NCBI GenBank assembly: GCA_039029935.1 | Contig: JBCCFC010000090.1 | Coordinates: forward strand, 1-18,565 | Direction: 5' to 3' | Length of the DNA: 18,565 nucleotides | From: G039029935 sp039029935 | GTDB taxonomy: Bacteria > Chloroflexota > Anaerolineae > Caldilineales > Caldilineaceae | In this document: positions 1 through 6,728 of the stretch, piece after piece | Numbering within the stretch: position 1 is the first letter of the stretch | How the letters are laid out: each line of letters begins with the position of its first letter | Translations under genes and position numbers: made by a program | Notes under the pieces: model-generated | Told to the model about the DNA's origin: nothing | The model's input: the letters and a program-made list of their open reading frames with translations, nothing else | Databases searched by the model: none

Positions 1-3000
1 AGCTGTATACAGCTCAACCTCGACATCAGCGCGCGAGGCTGGTGGGACACTGACCTCAATCTGATATTCATGATCGCGAGTCGCCTCAAAATAAATCCAA
101 TCCGTATCAGGTGTCGCATTGTTATTTTGCTCTGCATTTTGTTCTGTCCCACTGGCATTGATACGATGGAAGGTATGCCTTTGAATGGACCCATTGGGTA
201 GAATCTCCACGCTATTTTCACAGCGATCATCCGGCTCATGATTAGACTCATAGCCATCTACACCGCTCTGGTCAATTGTAGGTACGGGAGTGAACGTGGG
301 TCGTGAGGGCTGCGGGTCGTTGGGTGGGACGTTGCCAACAGATATGACGGTTGGTGTAGGTGTTACAGTGGGTATCGGTGTTACAGTGGGTGTAGGTGTT
401 ACAGTGGGTGTTGGGGTCAAGCGCACAACAACATCGACAGGCACAGCACTATCTTGGGTATTATTATTCCCCAACTGCCCAAAGGTGTTGGCACCCCAAC
501 ACTTCACGACACCCGCTTCGGTTGTCTCAGCGTCTACGACAGCGCAGGTATGCTCGCTGCCGACGGACATACTGGTGATGGTTGTATTGGCTGTCTGTTG
601 GGAACGGGCTACTTGCCCCAATCCATAGACCATTGCTGGGCTATGGCGATTCTCTGTCGTATTATCCCCAAGCTGCCCACGGTCATTGCGCCCCCAACAG
701 GCAGTTTCACCAATTGCTGTAAAGACACAGGCATGATATCCACCTGCGTGGACGGATGAGATCGTTCCGCTCATCCCACTTTGCGATGCTCTATCACTAT
801 CCAATGTCGTGACAGGGGTCCAACTATCCTGCCCAGATTGTGTCCCAAGCTGACCATGCTCATTGTCACCCCAACACAATACGTTACTCGCCCTATCCAA
901 TGCACAGGTGTGCAGACGACCTGCTGTAATCGCCGCGATATGATTCAGGTTGTGATTCATGTTTACAACATCAACAGGCGTGTTTTGGTTGTTGCTTGTA
1001 TTGTTGCCAACCTGCCCATCGCGATTGAGTCCCCAACATTTAACATTGCCACCCGTACTCAATGCACAGCTATGCGCCCCGCCAACGACAAGTGCGGCCA
1101 CGCCACTGCCCAGCCCCACAACATTTGTGGGTGCGTTTCGGCTGACCGTTGTCCCATCACCCAACTGACCATTGACATTGCTCCCCCAGCAGAGGACGCT
1201 CCCTTGTTCGGTCAAGGCACAGGTATGTTGTGTACCCGCCGCAATCGCTTGGATGCGGCTTTCCAACCCTTGGACCTCGACAGGTGCAAGCTGGCTGGCT
1301 GTGTGACTACTGATGCCCAACTGCCCCTCTTGGTTGCGCCCCCAACAAAGAACAGTCCCCTCAGTGGTCAACGCACAGGTGTGGTCATCACCCGTGGTGA
1401 TGGATTGAATGCCTGTTTGCAATCCATAGACACCCATCGCAACGTTATGCTGCCATGTAGATTGATCCCCTAGCTGCCCTTGGTCATTTTTGCCCCAACA
1501 CATGACTTTACCCGCTCTGGTCAAAGCACAGGTATGTTCGCGTCCGGATGAAATCTGTACGATGTCGTCCAGTCGTGCCATATCCGTTGGCAGGACGGTT
1601 GGCGTTGGCGTATACGTCGGCGTGTGGGTGGGGGTATAGGTCGGCGTTGGTGTGTATGTTGATGTGGGCGTATCCGTCGGGGTCGGCGTATGAGTAGGGG
1701 TATAGGTAGGCGTCAATGTGGGTGTTCGCGTTGGTGTATGTGTCTTCGTTGGTGTGGGTGTTCGCGTTGGTGTAGGGGTCCGTGTCGGTGTAGACGTTCG
1801 GGTGGGTGTCGCTGTTGGGCAAGGCGTTACATTCAACGTAATGGTATAGCTAGAAATCGTGCGGTTATTTCCATTTTCTTCAACCATTGCATAGTACTCA
1901 CCAGGGGACAATAAACTATTTCTGCTACATGTATAGGTGATGCGAGAATAAGAGCCTGGACCACTATTGCTATTCGAGGCAATCTTAGACTCATTTTGCG
2001 TATAGAGGGTCAGGATGGTGTTTCCGCCTGATACGCCGGATGTTTCAAGCTCAATGCCTGAGTCTTGTGCCAATGTGAATTTTACCCAATCCTGATCGCC
2101 TACGGGTATAATGCTATGCGTTTGTGGAACACCGTCTGCGAGTGAGGACGCATACGATAGCTGATTATTGGGTTCATAGCCGTCACTGGTTGGGGTCGGT
2201 GTCGGGGTTCTTGTCGGGGTTTGAGTCGGCGTATGAGTCCGTGTCGGTGTGGGGGTTCTCGTCCGCGTCGGTGTCCGTGTAAATGTGGGCGTTCGGGTTG
2301 GTGTTGAAGTCCGAGTCGGTGTCGCCGTTTTGGTCGGTGTCGCGGTGGGGCAGGGCGTCACATTCAACGTGATGGTATAGCTGGAAATCGTGTGATTATT
2401 GCCATTTTCTTCAACCTCAGCATAGTAATCACCCGCTGGCAATAGACTATTGTAGCTGCAAGTACGGGTAATGCGCGAATAATAACCTGGGCCACCATTG
2501 CTATTATAGGTAATCTGAGACTGGTTTTGATTATAGAGCGTCAGAATTGTATTCCCGCCTGATATACCGGATGTTTCAAGCGCAATGCCCGAATCTGCGC
2601 TCAAGGTAAATTTGACCCAATCTTGGTCGCCCACAGGTATAATGCTATGCGTTTGCGGGACACCATCCGTTATGAATGAGGCATATGACCATTGATTATT
2701 GGGTTCATAGCCATCGCTAGTCGGCGTTGATGTTGGTGTGATAGTTGGCGTTTTTGTGGGCGTATGCGTTCGAGTCGGCGTAGGGGTTCGCGTTGCTGTG
2801 GGCGTTCGCGTTGCTGTTGACGTCCGAGTCGGTGTCGCGGTTTTGGTCGGTGTGGCAGTAGCACAAGAGGTCACATCCAACGTGATGGTATAGCTGGAAA
2901 TCGTGCCATTATTCCCTGATTCTTCCACCAATGCACGGTAATCACCAGCCCCCAGAAAATTATTGTAGTCACACGCATAGATAATACGGGAATAACGATC

Positions 3001-3987
3001 CTCGCCACTATTATTATCATATGCAATTTGATTCCCATACAGGTCATATAGTGCCAGGAATGTGTTGCCACCTTGTATTCCCGATGTTTCAAGCACAATA
3101 CCTGAACCTTGTGTCAGTGTAAATTTCACCCAGTCACTGTCACTTACAGGTATAATGCTATGCGTTTGTGGTACGCCGTCTATGAGTAAGGATGCATACG
3201 ACGGTTGATCATCGGGTTCATAGCTGTCGCTGGTTGGGGTAGGCGTGAGCGTTGCGGTTGGCGTTCTTGTTGATGTCGGTGTGTGCGTAGGCGTAGGCGT
3301 TCGTGTAGACGTGGGTGTTCGTGTTGGCGTTGAAACTGGGCAAGCGGTGATGTTCAACTGAATTTGATAGAAACCAATGGTATCATTGTTCCCATAGTCA
3401 TCAACCTTGGCATAGTACTCACCAGCAGACAGTGGACTGCTACAAGAATAGGTAATATTGGAAAAATAGCCTATACCATCATCATCATCTTCCTCAATTT
3501 GAGAGCCATCTTGATTATAGAGTGTGAGCGTTGTGTCACCATTGGGGTCTGCTACACTAGATGTTTCAAGCACGATACTTGAATTTTGTGTCAAGGTAAA
3601 TTTCACCCAGTCGCTATCACCAACAGGAAAAATGGTGTGCATTTGTGGGAACAATCCATCGATCCATGATGCATCGGACAACTGATTGTCTGGCTCATAG
3701 ATGTCTGCAAACTGCTCTATTGCTTGCGCATCATCGCTCGATCTGCTGTTCTCAGATGCGGAGCTCATATCTTGCTCAGGGCTAGACGAGGGGTGAGTTT
3801 TTTTTGAAACAGTTGGGTCTGAATCTTGTTGTTGTGACTCCGTGGTGACAGTCACAGAGTCATCTGTTGTCTGCGCATGAATCGGTGTATGATAAAGCAA
3901 AATCAAAGCGAAGATAACGAAAATGTGACGTGTAATGTTTGTGCGTACTGCTGTGTATGTTGGTTCAATGAGCGTTGTTGTCTTCAT
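1..3987 (-). CDS. Giant exported PPC/RCC1-repeat surface protein (N-terminal 1329 residues, runs off left edge)
   Basis: The minus-strand frame is open without a stop from an ATG at 3987 to the window edge; I checked every codon. A GAGGG Shine-Dalgarno-like stretch precedes the ATG. Residues 1-38 look like a signal peptide: basic N-terminus, hydrophobic core at ~22-32, likely cleavage after IHA38. A Ser/Thr/Asp-rich stretch follows. Four PPC-like domains (each starting YEP[D/N] and carrying an SDWVKFTL or QDWVKFTL motif) lie at about 97-217, 256-375, 427-546 and 604-723, joined by Thr-Pro-rich linkers. Seven RCC1 repeats follow (~808-1189; motif H[TSA]C..., CWG.N..GQ[LV]G, first His at 818, 869, 921, 972, 1026, 1085 and 1146). 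After a fifth linker, a diverged PPC-like domain begins at ~1246. RCC1 repeats form beta-propellers and PPC domains are small exported beta-sandwiches. A cell-surface adhesion or binding role is inference; the anchor and any catalytic domain would lie outside the window. Confidence 0.93.
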   Translation of the reverse strand, partial: MKTTTLIEPTYTAVRTNITRHIFVIFALILLYHTPIHAQTTDDSVTVTTESQQQDSDPTVSKKTHPSSSPEQDMSSASENSRSSDDAQAIEQFADIYEPDNQLSDASWIDGLFPQMHTIFPVGDSDWVKFTLTQNSSIVLETSSVADPNGDTTLTLYNQDGSQIEEDDDDGIGYFSNITYSCSSPLSAGEYYAKVDDYGNNDTIGFYQIQLNITACPVSTPTRTPTSTRTPTPTHTPTSTRTPTATLTPTPTSDSYEPDDQPSYASLLIDGVPQTHSIIPVSDSDWVKFTLTQGSGIVLETSGIQGGNTFLALYDLYGNQIAYDNNSGEDRYSRIIYACDYNNFLGAGDYRALVEESGNNGTISSYTITLDVTSCATATPTKTATPTRTSTATRTPTATRTPTPTRTHTPTKTPTITPTSTPTSDGYEPNNQWSYASFITDGVPQTHSIIPVGDQDWVKFTLSADSGIALETSGISGGNTILTLYNQNQSQITYNSNGGPGYYSRITRTCSYNSLLPAGDYYAEVEENGNNHTISSYTITLNVTPCPTATPTKTATPTRTSTPTRTPTFTRTPTRTRTPTPTRTHTPTQTPTRTPTPTPTSDGYEPNNQLSYASSLADGVPQTHSIIPVGDQDWVKFTLAQDSGIELETSGVSGGNTILTLYTQNESKIASNSNSGPGSYSRITYTCSRNSLLSPGEYYAMVEENGNNRTISSYTITLNVTPCPTATPTRTSTPTRTPTPTRTPTPTKTHTPTRTPTLTPTYTPTHTPTPTDTPTSTYTPTPTYTPTHTPTYTPTPTVLPTDMARLDDIVQISSGREHTCALTRAGKVMCWGKNDQGQLGDQSTWQHNVAMGVYGLQTGIQSITTGDDHTCALTTEGTVLCWGRNQEGQLGISSHTASQLAPVEVQGLESRIQAIAAGTQHTCALTEQGSVLCWGSNVNGQLGDGTTVSRNAPTNVVGLGSGVAALVVGGAHSCALSTGGNVKCWGLNRDGQVGNNTSNNQNTPVDVVNMNHNLNHIAAITAGRLHTCALDRASNVLCWGDNEHGQLGTQSGQDSWTPVTTLDSDRASQSGMSGTISSVHAGGYHACVFTAIGETACWGRNDRGQLGDNTTENRHSPAMVYGLGQVARSQQTANTTITSMSVGSEHTCAVVDAETTEAGVVKCWGANTFGQLGNNNTQDSAVPVDVVVRLTPTPTVTPTPTVTPIPTVTPTPTVISVGNVPPNDPQPSRPTFTPVPTIDQSGVDGYESNHEPDDRCENSVEILPNGSIQRHTFHRINASGTEQNAEQNNNATPDTDWIYFEATRDHEYQIEVSVPPASRADVEVELYTA
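421..1566 (-). repeat. Seven RCC1-type repeats in the giant surface protein
   Basis: Residues ~808-1189 hold seven units with the pattern HTCAL....G.V.CWG.N..GQLG at intervals of 51 to 61 residues. Each unit keeps a Cys in HTC/HSC/HAC and a second Cys before WG, which could form a disulfide outside the cell. Seven units match one seven-bladed RCC1 beta-propeller. Units 5-7 are spaced more widely, and the last has an insertion between the two motifs (DAETTEAG). Confidence 0.9.
1588..1818 (-). repeat. Thr-Pro linker 4 (longest), low-complexity DNA
   Basis: Residues ~724-800 are almost only Thr and Pro in a TPT-x-TPT pattern, where x is Arg, Lys, His, Tyr, Asp, Leu or Ser. On the plus strand this reads as GTNGGNGT-type repeats. 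Shorter linkers of the same kind lie at about 3238-3336, 2719-2862, 2188-2349 and 328-420. Such linkers are usually stiff, extended spacers between exported domains and often glycosylated. Confidence 0.9.
1819..2178 (-). other. PPC-like domain 4 of the giant surface protein
   Basis: Residues ~604-723, from YEPNNQLSYASS to LNVTPC. It is nearly the same as domain 3 over most of its length. It is followed by the longest Thr-Pro linker and then the RCC1 block. Confidence 0.82.
2350..2709 (-). other. PPC-like domain 3 of the giant surface protein
   Basis: Residues ~427-546, from YEPNNQWSYAS to LNVTPC. It shares the blocks GVPQTHSIIPVGDQDWVKF, ETSGISGGNTILTLYN and TISSYTITLNVTPC with domain 4. The similarity holds at DNA level too, which points to recent duplication. 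Confidence 0.82.
2863..3222 (-). other. PPC-like domain 2 of the giant surface protein
   Basis: Residues ~256-375, from YEPDDQPSYAS to LDVTSC. It contains VPQTHSIIPVSDSDWVKFTL and a central Cys (YACDY). It is close in sequence to domains 3 and 4, so these three probably arose by internal duplication. Confidence 0.82.
3337..3699 (-). other. PPC-like domain 1 of the giant surface protein
   Basis: Residues ~97-217. It opens with YEPDNQ, carries GDSDWVKFTLTQ and LETSS, and ends LNITACP. It has a run of five consecutive Asp after QIEE that the other copies lack. The layout matches the bacterial pre-peptidase C-terminal domain: a YEPN/D start, then a DW..F.L strand, then a Y.I.L strand. This copy is the most diverged of the four. 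Confidence 0.8.
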
Positions 3988-4178
3988 TTTGCCCTCGGTA
4001 TCAATTGTCTATAAGGAAAAAATAGCAAACCTGTTAAACTTCGGTGCGGTTGCTTATTCACTGGCCGTTTGCTAATCAAGCCAAGAAGAGAGTGTAACGG
4101 CTAACCACTCAATCTAAAAGCTTAAAATAGAGAACAGAAATCTTTCATTAACCAAAAAATTACCAATAGAGTACCTAT

Positions 4179-4208
4179 ATTATAAAGACGAATGTAACAG
4201 ATGTGCAA
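4179..4208 (-). promoter_or_regulatory. Candidate sigma70-type promoter for the giant surface protein
   Basis: On the minus strand, TTGCAC (4208-4203) is separated by 18 bp from a perfect TATAAT (4184-4179). This gives a leader of about 185 nt before the ATG at 3987. The -10 box is strong and the -35 box fair. It is the best candidate I found between 3988 and 4230; the closer TATAGA near 4006-4011 has a poor -35. Confidence 0.45.
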
Positions 4209-4228
4209 ATTAGGATACTAGCATAAAC

Positions 4229-4279
4229 CAGTATCACAGATTGGTTATCTGTGACGCAGGTAGCCAACCTGCGATACTG
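4229..4279. repeat. Two-hairpin palindromic element (copy 1)
   Basis: Outer arms CAGTATC (4229-4235) and GATACTG (4273-4279) pair perfectly. They enclose two hairpins: ACAGAT/ATCTGT (4236-4241 with 4247-4252, loop TGGTT) and CGCAGGT/ACCTGCG (4255-4261 with 4267-4273, loop AGCCA; its last base is shared with the outer stem). The result is a three-way-junction shape. The ends and core resemble the palindrome at 14807-14859, which suggests a dispersed REP-like family. It lies ~20 bp upstream of the minus-strand -35 box. Confidence 0.7.
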
Positions 4280-4327
4280 TTATTTATCCATAATGCAGAA
4301 CAATCTGTTTAAGTCAATTAATTTGAT

Positions 4328-4365
4328 AACCAATGGTCCTATAGGAAACCAATGGCCTGCTATAG
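4328..4365. repeat. Imperfect 19-bp tandem repeat upstream of the beta-helix gene
   Basis: AACCAATGG occurs at 4328-4336 and again at 4347-4355. Each copy is followed by a similar tail (TCCTATAG and CCTGCTATAG). The 19-bp period and the place just upstream of a promoter candidate fit a pair of protein-binding sites, but this is only positional inference. Confidence 0.4.
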
Positions 4366-4399
4366 CAATTTTGGGGATGCCATGACATTATACGACCAA

Positions 4400-4428
4400 T
4401 TGCCAAATGACGAGTCATCAATTATCAT
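4400..4428 (+). promoter_or_regulatory. Candidate promoter for the beta-helix lipoprotein gene
   Basis: TTGCCA (4400-4405), a 17-bp spacer, then TATCAT (4423-4428). The spacer holds a short palindrome, ATGAC-GA-GTCAT (4407-4418), placed where a bound regulator could block polymerase. The predicted start near 4435 leaves a ~64-nt leader. Both boxes are imperfect. Confidence 0.4.
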
Positions 4429-4498
4429 GGAGCCAAAGTCTCCTCTACAATTTTTTTAATAGAACTTTTCAGACAGATACAAAGAAGGTCTTGAGCGT

Positions 4499-6298
4499 AT
4501 GAAACACCATTTCAAAAATATAGTCATCTTAATCTCATGTGGACTCGTCCTCTTTTTGGTAGGATGCCAGCCGATAACGATGCCTCCCAACGAGGACCGA
4601 CCAGCGGTAACAGTGTCCATCAAGGACAATACGCTGCAAACATTCTACATTGACAGCACAGGTGGTGATGATCAAAATAGCGGGACAAGTGAAGATGCAC
4701 CTTGGCAAACGCTTGCCAAGGTGTCCAGCATGACGTTTGAACCGGGCGATCACATTTATTTCAAACGCGGCAGCAGCTATACTAGCGGTGTCACCATCAA
4801 TGGCGACGGCACGGCAGACCACCCCATTCTCATTGGTGCATATGGCAGCGGCGAGGCCCCCAAGTTTGCCAATGCGGATCGGCATACGCTGAATGGCAAC
4901 GCTATGCAAATTCGGGGTGACTATCACATTGTCGAAAACCTCTATTTTCACCGCACAGCAGCCGCTCGACCCGGGGCAAATTTCTTGGAGGTTTGGAAAA
5001 GTGGCGCACTCCATGTGGGTCTGGGTCACGATCATGTCGTCATCCGTAACAACGAATTTTCCCACAATGCCAAAGCCATCCATTCATACAGTGAACATAG
5101 CCTCATCACCCACAACTATATTCATGATACCAACGAGCTAGATTATCACGGATTTCTGTCACAGCCCTTCTGGGGACCCATCGGCATTCATTTGGGCATT
5201 GGCAATCAGGAAATCTCGTATAACATCATCGAAAATATGTATGTCGAAGGTGGTGAGTGGGGTGGTGATGGCGGTGCTATCGAGATCGATGACGGTCGCA
5301 ATCACAAGGATAATATCCATATTCACCACAACCAAACACGCCACAATATGGGCTTTCTGGAGATTAGCTGGTTCCACGATCTGGCCCGAATGCCGACGAA
5401 CAATGTCGTGGTTGAGTACAACATCAGCCGTGATTATCAGGATTTTGTCTTCTGGTGGGCTGAAGATTCGCAGAGCCGTATCAGCAACAATACGATTATC
5501 CGCACCGAGGCTTTAGACGGCATGGCAATGGACACCGTATTTGTGCTTGAGGGACAGGGTATTGCCGTTCATGAAAATATTGTCGTGACTCGCAATGACA
5601 TGTGGAGTCCTGTCTTTGAGGGCGAGGACAAAGATACGTCAGTGCATACCAACAATGTGTACTGGGATGTTGACGATGGCATCGTATTGTTGGGTGTGGC
5701 GTCGGGTAGTGGTGAGTTCACAGCAGACCCGCAATTTATCGACTTTGATGGTGGCGATTATCGACTACAGCCGGATAGTCCAGCCACAGGGTTGGGTGCA
5801 TTGAGCGACGAGCCGCTATCTGATGAACCACTGCCTGATATGGAAGCACTGATCGCGTCGGGTGTACTCAGTGCCGACTTTGAAGCAGGCGAAGATGATG
5901 GCACACCCAGAAACGCGACGCTGGCGACAGCATCGGAAACGGGTGAATGGGTCAAGCTGGAAGATACGGACCCACGTCTGGGCGTCAACGGTGGCGATAC
6001 GTGGTATGCGCCCAAGAACTCTGATGGGACCACGCGCACGATGTGGGAAGCGGGGAATTCGCTGACTGTACTTTTTGAAGGCAATCAAGTCCGATTTTAT
6101 GGCTTGAAGTCAGATTACATGGACACGGCCAATATTGTGATAGATGGGGTTCTTGTTGCGGAAAATGTGTCCTGCAGCGGTAGCGATCACTTTCAGGCGC
6201 TGTTGTGGGAATCGGATGTGCTCGAGGAGGGTGTTCATCGGGTGGAGATTATCTCCAATGGGGATACGGTGGAAGTAGATTTTATTGAATATAAATAA
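4499..6298 (+). CDS. Secreted lipoprotein with right-handed parallel beta-helix and C-terminal beta-sandwich module
   Basis: 599 aa. Residues 1-23 form a lipoprotein signal peptide with lipobox LVGC (Cys23), so the protein should be lipid-anchored outside the cytoplasmic membrane. Residues ~50-75 (FYIDSTGGDD..SGTSEDAPWQTL) are the opening typical of secreted parallel beta-helix proteins, DUF1565/polysaccharide-lyase-like. Residues ~80-430 carry many short N-rich turns (VIRNNEFSHN, LITHNYIHD, ISYNIIENM, IHIHHNQTRHN, ISNNTIIRT) that mark the coils. A DPQF..DGGDYRLQPDSPA motif at ~410-429 closes the helix, as is common in this group. Residues ~480-599 look like a galactose-binding-type jelly roll (FEGNQVRFYGL, GVHRVEI). 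Action on a polysaccharide is likely, but no catalytic residues can be assigned, so lyase and hydrolase remain open. An AGAAGG ribosome-binding site lies ~10 bp before the ATG. Confidence 0.85.
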   Translation: MKHHFKNIVILISCGLVLFLVGCQPITMPPNEDRPAVTVSIKDNTLQTFYIDSTGGDDQNSGTSEDAPWQTLAKVSSMTFEPGDHIYFKRGSSYTSGVTINGDGTADHPILIGAYGSGEAPKFANADRHTLNGNAMQIRGDYHIVENLYFHRTAAARPGANFLEVWKSGALHVGLGHDHVVIRNNEFSHNAKAIHSYSEHSLITHNYIHDTNELDYHGFLSQPFWGPIGIHLGIGNQEISYNIIENMYVEGGEWGGDGGAIEIDDGRNHKDNIHIHHNQTRHNMGFLEISWFHDLARMPTNNVVVEYNISRDYQDFVFWWAEDSQSRISNNTIIRTEALDGMAMDTVFVLEGQGIAVHENIVVTRNDMWSPVFEGEDKDTSVHTNNVYWDVDDGIVLLGVASGSGEFTADPQFIDFDGGDYRLQPDSPATGLGALSDEPLSDEPLPDMEALIASGVLSADFEAGEDDGTPRNATLATASETGEWVKLEDTDPRLGVNGGDTWYAPKNSDGTTRTMWEAGNSLTVLFEGNQVRFYGLKSDYMDTANIVIDGVLVAENVSCSGSDHFQALLWESDVLEEGVHRVEIISNGDTVEVDFIEYK

Positions 6299-6310
6299 GG
6301 AGCAGTTGAT

Positions 6311-6727
6311 ATGTCTGAGAACAAGACTCGTCCTACGGACCAAAATGTGGTTGATTTTCTGAGCCACGTGGAGAACAAGAGACGCCGCGAAGACAGCTTT
6401 ACCTTGCTCAAAATGATGGAAGAGATTACGGAAGAAGAGGCTGTGATGTGGGGCAGTAGCATTGTCGGCTTTGGCAGCTATCACTACAAATATGAAAGTG
6501 GGCGTGAGGGTGATATGCCGTGTGTCGGTTTTTCACCACGTAAGCAGAGCATGACCCTGTATATCATGCCGGGCTTTGAGCATTATGAAGGGTTGCTGGC
6601 CGAACTTGGGAAGCACAAGCTGGGTAAATCGTGTCTTTACGTCAATAAACTGGCTGATGTGGATGATAGTGTACTGCGCCGTCTGATCAAACATGCATAC
6701 AACCATATGAAGGAGACCAATCCGTAA
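6311..6727 (+). CDS. DUF1801 domain protein
   Basis: 138 aa, a full-length single-domain member of the DUF1801 (YdhG-like) family. Helical residues 10-45 (VVDFLSHVE..RREDSFTLLKMMEEIT) precede the core VMWGSSIVGFGSYHY (~46-60), then VGFSPRKQSMTLYIMPGF and a C-terminal stretch ending in LRRLIKHAYNHM. The biochemical role of the family is not settled; I do not assign one. The ribosome-binding site AAGGAG (6297-6302) overlaps the stop codon of the lipoprotein gene (TAA 6296-6298), so the two are probably co-transcribed and translationally coupled, although their functions look unrelated. The stop is one base from the stop of the opposing methyltransferase gene. Confidence 0.88.
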   Translation: MSENKTRPTDQNVVDFLSHVENKRRREDSFTLLKMMEEITEEEAVMWGSSIVGFGSYHYKYESGREGDMPCVGFSPRKQSMTLYIMPGFEHYEGLLAELGKHKLGKSCLYVNKLADVDDSVLRRLIKHAYNHMKETNP

Positions 6728-6728
6728 G

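Larger units (their letters stand above)
3988..4498. other. Divergent intergenic region, 511 bp without a gene
   Basis: It lies between the start of the giant surface protein (minus) and the beta-helix lipoprotein (plus). It is A+T-rich and has no convincing small ORF. Inside are a minus-strand promoter candidate at 4179-4208, a two-hairpin palindromic element at 4229-4279, an imperfect 19-bp tandem repeat at 4328-4365 and a plus-strand promoter candidate at 4400-4428. Each is listed separately. Confidence 0.8.

Noticed and set aside
781..1473. 230-codon plus-strand open frame inside the RCC1 region
   Set aside because: It is the exact antisense frame of the seven RCC1 repeats, Cys/Thr/Ile-rich with no domain pattern. 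Its openness follows from the codons of the real minus-strand gene.
1588..1818. Possible CRISPR-like or tandem DNA repeat array
   Set aside because: The periodicity comes from Thr-Pro codons in an open frame. There are no fixed-length repeats with unique spacers.
4229..4279. Cloverleaf shape suggesting a tRNA
   Set aside because: At 51 bp it is too short and lacks the conserved T-loop and D-loop bases, an anticodon arm and an acceptor end. Palindromic repeat fits better.
4535..5083. 182-codon minus-strand open frame opposite the beta-helix gene
   Set aside because: Antisense to a lipoprotein with a clear lipobox and beta-helix pattern; no ribosome-binding site or recognisable motif.
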